This document shows, piece by piece, positions 16,170 to 24,425 of a stretch of 64,000 nucleotides of DNA. Each line of letters starts with the position of its first letter. The first letter of the stretch is position 1. The position numbers and the translations under genes are program-made. Source of the DNA: CAIUGU01 sp965279735 (GTDB lineage Bacteria > Pseudomonadota > Gammaproteobacteria > Steroidobacterales > Steroidobacteraceae); contig OZ257260.1 of NCBI GenBank assembly GCA_965279735.1, positions 1,798,001 through 1,862,000 on the forward strand, given 5' to 3'. Below the pieces are notes generated by a model. The model worked only from the letters and a program-made list of their open reading frames with translations. It ran no database searches and was not told the origin of the DNA.

Positions 16170-17294
16170 TCAGCGCCCGGCTTTTTTTCTGCGCTTGTCT
16201 TGTGCCAGCGGAACCTGCTGCGTGATGCAGTGGATGTTGCCGCCGCCAAGCAGAATTTCACGCGCAGGCACTCCGATGACCCGACGGTCCGGAAACAATC
16301 GCTTCAGCTTCGCCTTGGCGGCCCGGTCGTGGCGGGGATCAAGCAGCGGCATGACGATGACGCCGTTGCCGATATAGAAATTGATGTACGACGCTGCCAG
16401 CCGATCACCTGCGCCGCGAACCTTGGAGCCCTCCACAGGGTCGACGCCCTCCGCCTCCTGGCGTGTCATCTTCAACGGGCCGGGCTGCACGAACTTATGG
16501 ATCTTGAGGCGACGGCCACGTGCATCCCGGGCTTCAGTCAGGCGCTCGAACGCATCGTGCGAGATGGCGTACTGGGGATCGCGACGGTCTTCCGTCCAGG
16601 TCAGAGCCACTTCTCCCGGCCTCACGAAGCAGCAGAGGTTGTCGATGTGCCCGTCCGTCTCGTCGTTGTCGACCCCTTTCCGCAGCCAGATGACGCTCGT
16701 GACCCCAAGGTACTCGTGCAGCAGGATCTCGATGGCGCCTTTGTCGAGGTGCGGATTGCGATTGGGATTGAGCAGGCACTCCTCTGTCGTCAGCAGCGTC
16801 CCTTGTCCATCGACGTGAATCGCGCCACCTTCCAGCACGAAGGGAGCGCGATAGCGGTCGCGACCCTCGATTTCCAGGACCTTCTGTGCCACGAGATCAT
16901 CCTGGTCCCAAGGAAAATACAGCCCGCCACCGAGCCCACCCCAGGCATTGAAGATCCAGTCAACTCCGCGCACGCCACCTTGCCCATCCACAACCAGCGT
17001 CGGACCGACATCGCGCATCCAGGCATCGTTGCTGGACAGTTCAACGACACGTACGGCGGCAGGGAGAAGCGCACGGGCATGTCGATACTCGCGTGCAGAC
17101 GATCCCACAGTGACGGGCTCGCCGGTGGCGATGGCCGCTGCGACGGCTGCAAATGCAGCCTGTGCCGGACGGGCACCCAGCCGCCATGTGTCTCCCCGCT
17201 CAGGCCAGAGCATCCAGCACCCCGAGTGAGGCTCGAACTCGGCGGGCATGCGAAAGCTGTCGGCAGCAGGCGTGGTCAGCAGGGTATTTGTCAT
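16170..17294 (-). CDS. aguA: Agmatine deiminase
   Basis: 374 residues, close to the 365-370 typical of AguA. Motifs include MLWPERGDTWR near the N-terminus, HIDNLCCFVRPGEV, and GGGNIHCITQQ carrying the catalytic Cys near 356. It belongs to the guanidino-group modifying fold and converts agmatine to N-carbamoylputrescine plus ammonia in the cytoplasm. Its partner amidase AguB lies 20 kb away at 37021, among polyamine genes. A GNAT gene lies 27 bp upstream and the PAP gene 6 bp downstream in the same direction, so the operon is functionally mixed. The split of aguA from aguB is noted as a finding. Confidence 0.88.
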   Translation of the reverse strand: MTNTLLTTPAADSFRMPAEFEPHSGCWMLWPERGDTWRLGARPAQAAFAAVAAAIATGEPVTVGSSAREYRHARALLPAAVRVVELSSNDAWMRDVGPTLVVDGQGGVRGVDWIFNAWGGLGGGLYFPWDQDDLVAQKVLEIEGRDRYRAPFVLEGGAIHVDGQGTLLTTEECLLNPNRNPHLDKGAIEILLHEYLGVTSVIWLRKGVDNDETDGHIDNLCCFVRPGEVALTWTEDRRDPQYAISHDAFERLTEARDARGRRLKIHKFVQPGPLKMTRQEAEGVDPVEGSKVRGAGDRLAASYINFYIGNGVIVMPLLDPRHDRAAKAKLKRLFPDRRVIGVPAREILLGGGNIHCITQQVPLAQDKRRKKAGR

Positions 17295-17320
17295 TGCGGA
17301 TTATCGTTACGCGAGGGGCG

Positions 17321-17830
17321 CTAGTGCTGACGCGTTTCCTTGAACGCCGGGTGGTAGCTGACCAGTCCAGATACTCCCTGCAGGGAGCCGGGGTCCAGTT
17401 CGCACGCCATGAACACGTCATCAGGAACGTTGTACTCGCTCTTGAGCCCGAAGCTCGAACCCGGTGCGAATCCGAAACGCGGGTAGTAGCCCGGATGCCC
17501 GACTACGACTACCCCGGTCGTCCCCTGCAGCCGCAGATGTTCGAAACCCGTCAGGACCAGCGCAGTGCCCACACCACGCACCTGGTATTGCGGCGCCACC
17601 GCCATGGGTGCGAGCCCCATCAAGGTGGTATCGGCACCGGACAGACTGACCGGCGTGAACAGGATGTGTCCCACGATCTGGCCCTCATGCTCGGCCACGA
17701 GGGAAATGAAGGGCTGCGCCCGCTGGCGAAGGATGTCGACGATATCGGCTTCAGCCATCCTCGCAAAAGCAGCCGACACAACGCTGCGGATACCCGCGAT
17801 GTCTTCGGGTTTTTCTTCTCTGATCAGCAC
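17321..17830 (-). CDS. GNAT family N-acetyltransferase
   Basis: 169 residues if started at GTG 17830, which has AAGGGAG 8 nt upstream; a TTG at 17857 would add nine residues. Acetyl-CoA site motif: MAVAPQYQVRGVGTALV. The sequence continues VVVVGHPGYYPRFGF, a signature of YhbS-like GNAT proteins. These are cytoplasmic acetyltransferases of mostly unknown substrate. It is upstream of the agmatine deiminase gene, so a polyamine-related substrate is conceivable but only suggested by context. Confidence 0.75.
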   Translation of the reverse strand: MLIREEKPEDIAGIRSVVSAAFARMAEADIVDILRQRAQPFISLVAEHEGQIVGHILFTPVSLSGADTTLMGLAPMAVAPQYQVRGVGTALVLTGFEHLRLQGTTGVVVVGHPGYYPRFGFAPGSSFGLKSEYNVPDDVFMACELDPGSLQGVSGLVSYHPAFKETRQH

Positions 17831-17923
17831 GAAAGGCGCTCCCTTGGGTCTGCACAACGCACGGCGAAAATCTTCGCCGCATTGTAACCGGGCCGGGAGC
17901 GGACAGGATCAGGACGCCCTGCT

Positions 17924-18469
17924 TCAGAAGGAAGTCACACCCAGGCTGCCAAGCGCTAGGCCGGCGCCGATCAAGGCACCCGCGGCAACGTCTGTCGGGT
18001 AGTGCAGGCCCAGCACTACGCGGGAGGCGGCAACCAGCGAGGCGAACGGAACCAGCAGCCAGGACAGTTCAGGAAAGCTGCTGCAGGCCAGGATCGTGAA
18101 GCTCACGGCATGCAGGGTGTGGCCGGAGGGGAAGCTGTAGCGGTCGAGCGGAGCCGTCCCCGCCACGATTCCGATGAGGGAAATATAGGGCCGCTCCCGG
18201 ACCAGTCGGGACTTCAGATACTTGTAGAGCGTGAGGCCCACAATGCCCACTACCGCCATGCGTAGCGCGGGCAACAGCGCAGTCGTGCCATACATCAGTG
18301 GCAGCAGCAGGATCAGGACGTACCAGAAAATGCCGTCACCCAACCGGCTGATGACCGCGAAGAAGTCACGCAGCGCCGGCAAGGAGCAGCCCCGATTGAG
18401 TCGCAGGCAGAGTGCGTATTCAGCAGCATCAACCCGCCTGAACAGCCCCGCAGTACGTGCAGTAGTCAT
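17924..18469 (-). CDS. PAP2-family phosphatase (membrane)
   Basis: 181 residues from ATG 18469, preceded by GGAGGG with 9 nt spacing; the frame is open 18 codons further upstream without a ribosome site. The PAP2 signature is in order: a K-x6-RP-type motif around LKSRLVRERPY, the PSGH motif (YSFPSGHTLHAV), and SRVVLGLHYPTDVAAG. Five or six hydrophobic segments place it in the inner membrane, where such enzymes dephosphorylate undecaprenyl-diphosphate, phosphatidate or lipid A. It is divergent from the two-component pair across 200 bp. Confidence 0.8.
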   Translation of the reverse strand: MTTARTAGLFRRVDAAEYALCLRLNRGCSLPALRDFFAVISRLGDGIFWYVLILLLPLMYGTTALLPALRMAVVGIVGLTLYKYLKSRLVRERPYISLIGIVAGTAPLDRYSFPSGHTLHAVSFTILACSSFPELSWLLVPFASLVAASRVVLGLHYPTDVAAGALIGAGLALGSLGVTSF

Positions 18470-18543
18470 GGAGAGTTCCCTCCAAAGTCCTTGAACACGC
18501 GGTAGATTTTCTGCCCCCAGCACTGCAATCGGATGACGCGTGT

Positions 18544-18570
18544 GTGACCCTCTCGTGACACCCCCTGAAC
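18544..18570. promoter_or_regulatory. Direct repeats GTGAC, candidate response-regulator site
   Basis: GTGAC occurs at 18544 and 18555, exactly 11 bp apart, followed by a related CTGAAC about 10 bp on. OmpR/PhoB-type regulators bind half-sites at 10-11 bp spacing. This spot lies between the PAP2 gene and a response-regulator gene, so autoregulation or control of PAP2 is possible. The repeats are short, so confidence is low. Confidence 0.25.
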
Positions 18571-18673
18571 TGTGAGCGAGGTCCGGTTTTATGGGGTCCC
18601 GACGCGCGCGGCGGCCGTACTGGCGGGCCAGATGCCCCTACCCGTTGCCCCTTAAGGCCTTCACAATGCGGCC

Positions 18674-19363
18674 ATGTACATCCTGCTCATCGAAGACCAT
18701 CAGGACATCGCCGCCAATATCACCGAATACTTCGGCGCCAAGGGCGACACGGTGGATCACGCCGACAACGGCGTCCTCGGCCTGAAACTCGCGACCTCGA
18801 ACCCCTACGACGCAATCGTGCTCGACCTCATGCTGCCGGGAATGGACGGTCTGACCGTCTGCCGGAAGCTGCGGGGAGAAGCCCGCCTGCAGACCCCGGT
18901 TCTCATGCTGACTGCCAGGGATTTACTGACGAACAAGGTTGACGGCTTCGAAGCCGGTGCCGACGACTACCTCGTCAAGCCGTTCTCGCTCGTGGAGCTG
19001 GGCGCACGCCTCATGGCACTCGTCAGACGTTCCGCGCGGCCTTCCGGCGACACGGTGCTGGTCGTGGGAGGCCTGCGTTTCGACCTCAACACGCTGCTTG
19101 CGGAACGCGACGGCCAGCCTATCAAGCTCAACCCGACGACCCGCCGCCTGCTGACGGTGCTGATGCAGAACGCCCATCGCGTGGTCACGAAGGGCGAGCT
19201 GGAACGCGAACTCTGGGGCAACGAGCCGCCGGAAGGCGATGTCCTTCGCGCCCACATGCACGCACTGCGCACGGCGGTGGACAAAGGCTACGACAGGAAA
19301 CTGCTGCATACCGTCCACGGTACGGGGTATCGACTTGCTGTCGATGATGAAACACCGGCTTAG
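18674..19363 (+). CDS. OmpR/PhoB-family response regulator
   Basis: 229 residues. Receiver domain at 1-120: acidic pair E7/D8, phosphoacceptor Asp51 in VLDLMLPG, Thr80, and Lys102 in LVKPF. The winged-helix DNA-binding domain at about 130-225 includes ELWGNEPPEGDVLRAHMHALR and the C-terminal VHGTGYRL. It pairs with the histidine kinase that starts 20 nt before its stop. The input signal is not evident. Direct repeats upstream at 18544 may be its own target. Confidence 0.92.
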   Translation: MYILLIEDHQDIAANITEYFGAKGDTVDHADNGVLGLKLATSNPYDAIVLDLMLPGMDGLTVCRKLRGEARLQTPVLMLTARDLLTNKVDGFEAGADDYLVKPFSLVELGARLMALVRRSARPSGDTVLVVGGLRFDLNTLLAERDGQPIKLNPTTRRLLTVLMQNAHRVVTKGELERELWGNEPPEGDVLRAHMHALRTAVDKGYDRKLLHTVHGTGYRLAVDDETPA

Positions 19364-20600
19364 CCTCCGGTCGCGGATCGCGGGCACCATCCTGGCCGCA
19401 GTCACGCTGGCCGGAGTACTGCTGTCGATTGTCGCCCACTACGTCGATGAACGCCTTGAGGAAACCGAGACCTACGATCTTCTCTCGGAAGAACTCACGC
19501 ACTACGAACAGCGGATGCGTTCCGATCCCGGTGCTGAACCGCTGGCCTCGGCCCGCCTCACCATCTACCGCGCCAGCGATTTCGCGCGTATGCCCCGCAC
19601 CATCGCGGCCTTGCGTCCCGGCTTCCACAATGCGATCCGCATCGACAGCCACATCTTCAGGGTGCTGGTGAAGGACGGCGATTTCGGCCGGCTCTATGTC
19701 ACCTACGACGTCACGGCTCATACGGTCCAGGAAAGAATTGCATTGCTGGTGTTGATACTCGGCCTCGCCGCAATCATCGCCATGGCCGCATGGGCAGCGC
19801 TCGGATTGTCGAGTCGTCTCGTGGGTCCGGTGCGGCACCTGGCCAATCGGCTCAGCGACATCGATCCCGGCACCCGCCAGCTCAGGATCGCGAATGAATT
19901 TGCGGGCGATGAACTCGAACCCATCGCGCGTTCGGTCGACACGTTTCTTGAGCGTCTCGATGGCTTTGTCGAGCGCGAGCAATCGTTCACTTCCACAGCC
20001 AGCCATGAGCTGCGAACCCCCCTCGCCGTTATCCAGGGGGCGGTAGAGCTGTTATCCGAACAGACAGTCAATCAGCAATCCACACACAAGCCCGTGGAAC
20101 GTATTCGTCGCGCTGTACGCGAGATGTCCGAATTCACGGATGCACTGCTGACCATGTCACGCGAGGAGACGGCGCAGGATCCGCAGGAGGCTGCGTGCGA
20201 TGTCGCAGTCCTTTTGCCTCGCGTGGTCGAGGATCAACGGGCAGTGGGACGCGGCAAGCACATCGATATCGCGGCCCAGGCCGATACGCCGGTGCGCGTG
20301 CAGGCCCCGGACAGCATGGTCGCCATGGTCATCGGCAACCTCGTCCGGAATGCCTTGCAACATGGCAGCGGCGCTACCGTGGATTGCCGGCTGGAAGGCC
20401 GTGTATTGAGTGTCGCCAATACCGGCGGTATCGCCACCGCTGATCTGCCGCGAATCTTCGAGCGCAGCTTTACCACCCGCCCCGGTGGACACGGCATGGG
20501 ACTGTACCTGGCGCGCCGTATCTGCGAACGCTATGGCTGGGACATCGCCTTGAACAGCGATCAGCAGCAGACCATCGCCACTGTCAGATTCAACACCTGA
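19344..20600 (+). CDS. Sensor histidine kinase
   Basis: 418 residues from the tandem ATG at 19344/19347, overlapping the response-regulator stop by 20 nt. Order: TM1 at about 10-32, a periplasmic sensor of about 100 residues, TM2, a HAMP-like stretch, the dimerisation H-box TASHELRTPL with His221, an N-box (GNLVRNALQHG) and a G-box (GGHGMGLYLARRI). The stimulus is unknown. The short periplasmic domain and the neighbouring PAP2 and YqaA-like genes suggest an envelope or membrane-lipid cue, but this is only contextual. Confidence 0.9.
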   Translation: MMKHRLSLRSRIAGTILAAVTLAGVLLSIVAHYVDERLEETETYDLLSEELTHYEQRMRSDPGAEPLASARLTIYRASDFARMPRTIAALRPGFHNAIRIDSHIFRVLVKDGDFGRLYVTYDVTAHTVQERIALLVLILGLAAIIAMAAWAALGLSSRLVGPVRHLANRLSDIDPGTRQLRIANEFAGDELEPIARSVDTFLERLDGFVEREQSFTSTASHELRTPLAVIQGAVELLSEQTVNQQSTHKPVERIRRAVREMSEFTDALLTMSREETAQDPQEAACDVAVLLPRVVEDQRAVGRGKHIDIAAQADTPVRVQAPDSMVAMVIGNLVRNALQHGSGATVDCRLEGRVLSVANTGGIATADLPRIFERSFTTRPGGHGMGLYLARRICERYGWDIALNSDQQQTIATVRFNT

Positions 20601-20606
20601 AGCATT

Positions 20607-21044
20607 GTGGGGGATCTTGCTGTCTACGCCGGTCTGTTCGCGGTAGCCCTGCTCGCGGCCACGATTCTGCCGCTGCAATCGGAAGCTGCACTCGTCGGCC
20701 TGCTCCTCGCCGATCAGCAACCCGCGTATCTCCTGATCGCCGTTGCCAGCATTGGCAATACCCTCGGCGCGACGATCAACTGGCTGCTGGGTCGAGGGAT
20801 CGAACGCTTTCGTCACCGGCGCTGGTTCCCGGTGCAGGAAGCCACGCTCGACCGTGCAACGAACTGGTATCGACGCTACGGCCGCTGGTCACTGCTCCTG
20901 AGCTGGGTACCCATCATCGGCGATCCGCTGACCGTCGCAGCCGGTGTACTGCGCGAACCGCTCATGTCCTTCGTGATCATCGTCGCCTTCGCGAAAACCG
21001 TTCGCTACCTGGTCGTCGCCTCACTCGTGCTGGCGCCGTGGTGA
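20607..21044 (+). CDS. YqaA-like small membrane protein (DedA/VTT-related)
   Basis: 145 residues from GTG 20607, 6 nt after the kinase stop. Three or four hydrophobic segments surround LPLQSEAALVGLLL and the re-entrant-like WLLGRGIERFRHRRWFP, followed by WVPIIGDPLTVAAGVLR. This matches YqaA, a short relative of the DedA/VTT family implicated in lipid handling. The ribosome site is poor, suggesting translational coupling to the kinase. Its last 40 bases overlap the convergent multicopper oxidase gene. Confidence 0.75.
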   Translation: MGDLAVYAGLFAVALLAATILPLQSEAALVGLLLADQQPAYLLIAVASIGNTLGATINWLLGRGIERFRHRRWFPVQEATLDRATNWYRRYGRWSLLLSWVPIIGDPLTVAAGVLREPLMSFVIIVAFAKTVRYLVVASLVLAPW

Positions 21045-22405
21045 TGCTCATGATCTGCAGGAGCTGATTCCGCTGCAGGGGTAACGCGGTACGCAACCGT
21101 CCCTCGCGGGTGCTCATACGCGCCCGGATCGGCATAGCCCTCCGACACGCGATCACGAACCTTCACGACGGTAAACATCCCGCCCATTTCGAGGTTACCG
21201 AAGGGGCCCACGCCGCCCATCATCGGCAACGTGTTCTCGGGTCCGGGCATGTGGCCCATCTGCGTGTGGTCCTGATGCTCGGCCATGCCGTTCCGGCCCA
21301 TCGCCATGTAGCCGGGCAGGAAAGCGCGAATCGAACTGTCGATGCTGTCTTGGTCGACACCGAGAGCGTTCGGAATGCCATGCCCCATTGCATTCATCGT
21401 GTGATGCGATTTGTGGCAGTGGAATGCCCAGTCGCCGGGTTCGGTCGCAACAAACTCGATATCGCGAGTCTGGCCGACTGCCACAAGCTCGGTGACTTCG
21501 CGGCGCCAGAGACCCTGCGGCCACCGGCCGCCATCGCTGCCCGTCACCTGGAACTGGTAGCCGTGCAGGTGCATCGGGTGATCGTGCATGGAGAGGTTGC
21601 CTATGCGAATCCGCACCCGCTGCCCTTTCCGCACCACCAGCGGCTCGATGGCTGGAAAGACCTTCGAGTTCATCGTCCACAGATCGAATTCCGTCATCAC
21701 CGACGGGTCCGCGCGATACGTTCCCGGATGTACGGCCCAGTTATGCAACAGCAAGGCAAAATCGCGATCCACTTGTCCTGCTGCAGGATCTCGCGGATGG
21801 ATGATGAACAAGCCCATCATGCCCGCCGCCAGTTGCACTACTTCATCCGCGTGCGGGTGATACATGTGGGTGCCATGCTGACGCAGCGTGAACTCGTAGG
21901 CCCACGTCTCGCCCGGCGGGATGTTCGGCTGAGTCAGGCCACCGACGCCATCCATCCCGTTCGGCAGCAGGATTCCGTGCCAGTGCACGTTGGTGTGCTC
22001 AGGCAACCGGTTCGTGAGAAGTATCCTCACCCGATCGCCTTCGACTGCCTCGATGGTGGGCCCCGGAGTCGATCCGTTGTACCCCCACGCCTTGATCTTC
22101 GTACCCGGCGCGAATTCGTGTTCGATCTCCTCGGCGATCAGCTCGAACTCCTTTGCACCATCAACCATTCTGTAAGGCAGGCTGCGGCCATTGAGCGTTG
22201 TCACCCACGTGCGTCCTGCAGGACGGATGTCCCGTTCCGTGCGGGATTCTGCTCGAGCTGATTCGACAGCGGGCTCCATGGCTGCATGATCGTGGACATG
22301 TTCTGCGGGAGCTTCACCTGCATGAGCTGAACTAGCGGGGCCGGCAAGCTTCACCAGCGTCGCTGCACTGGCCGCAGCAAGAATGTCGCGTCTTGAAAGA
22401 GTCAT
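21005..22405 (-). CDS. Tat-exported multicopper oxidase, CopA-like
   Basis: 466 residues. Tat motif LSRRDIL begins at residue 3. Copper-binding signatures are present in order: HWHGILLPNGMDG, HGTHMYHPHADE, HDHPMHLHGY and the C-terminal FHCHKSHHTM, which supplies the type-1 Cys and an axial Met. The C-terminus is histidine-rich (ADHEHHHG). A periplasmic copper oxidase acting in Cu(I) detoxification fits the upstream CopL and TolC-type genes. Its start overlaps the TolC gene stop by 4 nt. Laccase activity on other substrates cannot be excluded. Confidence 0.88.
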   Translation of the reverse strand: MTLSRRDILAAASAATLVKLAGPASSAHAGEAPAEHVHDHAAMEPAVESARAESRTERDIRPAGRTWVTTLNGRSLPYRMVDGAKEFELIAEEIEHEFAPGTKIKAWGYNGSTPGPTIEAVEGDRVRILLTNRLPEHTNVHWHGILLPNGMDGVGGLTQPNIPPGETWAYEFTLRQHGTHMYHPHADEVVQLAAGMMGLFIIHPRDPAAGQVDRDFALLLHNWAVHPGTYRADPSVMTEFDLWTMNSKVFPAIEPLVVRKGQRVRIRIGNLSMHDHPMHLHGYQFQVTGSDGGRWPQGLWRREVTELVAVGQTRDIEFVATEPGDWAFHCHKSHHTMNAMGHGIPNALGVDQDSIDSSIRAFLPGYMAMGRNGMAEHQDHTQMGHMPGPENTLPMMGGVGPFGNLEMGGMFTVVKVRDRVSEGYADPGAYEHPRGTVAYRVTPAAESAPADHEHHHGASTSEATTR

Positions 22406-23838
22406 TGCGCACCTCCACCGGTGGCGGAATTTTCAGTGACGGGAAGTTGCGGGAGCAGCAGGGGTTCGGCTGTCTCATCGCCTGGCAGCGCTCCGCCCAC
22501 CGACCGGGCAAGACGACTGTGTTCGATCCAGTAGTCCCTGACTGCCTCGATGTACCGGCCGAAGGTATCGATTTCCTCGCGCCTCGCCGCAAGCAACTCG
22601 AAGGCACCAATGAGCATGAAGTTCTGCTCGCGCTGGCTGGCCTCGACGATGCGTTGCTGCAACGGGATGAGCCGCGTCCGGTATTCCTCGACGGCCAGCC
22701 GGGAAATTTCGAGCGTGGATCGCTGGACAAAGATCTCGTTGTCCATCTCGAGCTTGAGAGTCGCCAGTCGCGCTGCCGCTGTCTCCGCACCGGCTTGCGC
22801 CCTCAGCAAGGAACCTTTTCCTGAATTGAAAAGAGGCAGGTCGATACTCAGCCCCGGACCCTTGCGAATCTCTCCATCCGGCTCGCGCTCCCGTTGCGCA
22901 CTCAAGCCGAGCCCTCCCAGCCATCTCCATCGCTGCGTGTGAGTCAGTTGTCGATCGAGGATTCCGGCTTGTGTCTGCGAGGCCAGCAGATCCAGGCGTT
23001 GCCGCGCAGCCAGCTCCTGCAACGTGTCGATGTCAGGAAGTCGCCCCGCAGGCAGTGCAAGCATCTCGACGAATCGTGCACGGTCGTCGTCGGCTCTGAA
23101 ACCCAGCAAGGTGAGCAACCGGCTTCGTGCGGCGATGGCTTCGGTCAATCCGTTGCGTTCCTCCAGCAACGCTTCGCTCGCTGCCGCCTGCTCACGGTTC
23201 AATTGCAGAAGGCTGATATTGCCGGCCTCGTGGAACCTGCCCGCCAGATCCGCCGATGTTCGTGCCGCGGCTGCGGTCGCTGTCCGCATACGGGCGCCAA
23301 GCTGCGCTCCCGCGTTCCGATAGAACGCCTCGCGCACATCGGACTCGAGCTGTAAAACGGCCTGTGCAACACGCTGCTGGCTGTACAACAGATCTGCGCG
23401 CCCCATGCCGTTCCGGTAGCCCATAAACAGGAGCTCCGTAAAGTTCTGCGCGATGCTCCACGTCGTCTGGGCACCTCCGCCCACCGCATCGGAAGACAGG
23501 CGCAGATAGCTCAACGAGGGATTGGCAAGTCGCGTAGCGTCGTAGACCTCGCCCTGGGCAAACCCCAGCTCTGCGTACAACAGGCGCATGCGTGGACTGT
23601 TGATCAGCGCTAGCTGGACTGCTGCTGCGATATCGACGGGAGCTGCAAGCAGCTTCCCGCTAAGGTCGTGCGCGACATCGACACTCAGTGGCGTGAGCGG
23701 TACTGATGCAGCGAGGCCAGAACGCGCCTCGATCAGTTCGTGTGTGTTGGCAACCCCCCGATCCGCAGGCATGCCGACGCAGCCACCCAGTGCGAGCCCG
23801 ACCAGGGCCACACTGACACCAGACTTTTGAATTCTCAT
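22402..23838 (-). CDS. TolC-family outer-membrane efflux lipoprotein
   Basis: 478 residues from ATG 23838 (GGGGAA upstream); the frame extends six codons further without a ribosome site. Lipobox LGGC (Cys20) indicates a lipoprotein, as in OprM/CusC-like channels. The chain is alpha-helical with duplicated heptad-rich segments and LGFAQGEVYDATRLANPSLS, typical of the outer membrane efflux domain. No RND pump or periplasmic adaptor lies next to it. Encoded between CopL and the copper oxidase, it is probably part of copper export. Confidence 0.8.
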   Translation of the reverse strand: MRIQKSGVSVALVGLALGGCVGMPADRGVANTHELIEARSGLAASVPLTPLSVDVAHDLSGKLLAAPVDIAAAVQLALINSPRMRLLYAELGFAQGEVYDATRLANPSLSYLRLSSDAVGGGAQTTWSIAQNFTELLFMGYRNGMGRADLLYSQQRVAQAVLQLESDVREAFYRNAGAQLGARMRTATAAAARTSADLAGRFHEAGNISLLQLNREQAAASEALLEERNGLTEAIAARSRLLTLLGFRADDDRARFVEMLALPAGRLPDIDTLQELAARQRLDLLASQTQAGILDRQLTHTQRWRWLGGLGLSAQREREPDGEIRKGPGLSIDLPLFNSGKGSLLRAQAGAETAAARLATLKLEMDNEIFVQRSTLEISRLAVEEYRTRLIPLQQRIVEASQREQNFMLIGAFELLAARREEIDTFGRYIEAVRDYWIEHSRLARSVGGALPGDETAEPLLLPQLPVTENSATGGGAQ

Positions 23839-23893
23839 CACGATTCCCCAGACCATCGGCCGCCGACAGCCGCCAAGGTCAAGACAACAACGA

Positions 23894-23915
23894 CCGGGGC
23901 TGGTACCAGCTCCGG
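23894..23915. promoter_or_regulatory. 22 bp near-perfect dyad between copL and the TolC gene
   Basis: The two 11 bp halves (CCGGGGCTGGT / ACCAGCTCCGG) are inverse complements with a single mismatch, giving a palindrome with no loop, centred on GGTACC. It lies 26 nt downstream of the copL stop and 56 nt upstream of the TolC-type start. It could be an operator or an mRNA hairpin that separates copL from the downstream genes. No T-tract follows. Confidence 0.35.
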
Positions 23916-23940
23916 CATCAGGGATTGCTGCAGGGAACGA

Positions 23941-24348
23941 TCAGATGGGAGGTCGGAAGAACTCGGCGACGCGAGCCCTGATCGAGGGGAGTTTCAGGCC
24001 CAGAACGGCAGGTGGGTCGGGAACGGCGTGTGCGGAAATGGAAAAGGAAACCGGGCTCAAGGACGCATGCAGGCAGGCGCACTGGCAGGCCTGGGACTGA
24101 CAGCAATCGGGGGCGGCTTTGTCCGGAGCCGTCGCGGGTTCAGCCATGTTGTGCTCTCCATGGCATGGAGCGGCCTCTGGCTCGGGCGACGCCTGATCCT
24201 GATCAGCACCGTGATGAACCATCGGCCCGCTCGAAGCCGCGTCCACTTCATGGGATGCGGCTGCGTGAGCCAGCGGCGCAAAGCCGGCCTGCCAGAGCAG
24301 CAGGGCCGCGCAGAGCGCCGAAAACAATGAGCGTGATCGCCTCGACAT
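23941..24348 (-). CDS. copL: CopL-family metal-binding regulatory protein
   Basis: 135 residues. A signal peptide spans residues 1-29. The mature part is rich in His, Met and Cys (MVHHGADQD, CHGEHNMAE) with the cluster CCQSQACQCAC, and ends in EFFRPPI, resembling the LIRPPI-type C-terminus of Xanthomonadaceae CopL. CopL genes precede copper-resistance operons and are needed for their copper-responsive expression. Here the gene is first in a leftward run with a TolC-type protein and a multicopper oxidase. Family assignment is by motif recognition. Confidence 0.7.
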   Translation of the reverse strand: MSRRSRSLFSALCAALLLWQAGFAPLAHAAASHEVDAASSGPMVHHGADQDQASPEPEAAPCHGEHNMAEPATAPDKAAPDCCQSQACQCACLHASLSPVSFSISAHAVPDPPAVLGLKLPSIRARVAEFFRPPI

Positions 24349-24425
24349 GCAGCCAGCCTAGAGTGCGCTGTCCTCTCGTGCAAGGCGGCTGTTCATCACG
24401 CTCATTCGAATTGCCTCAAGCCAGA

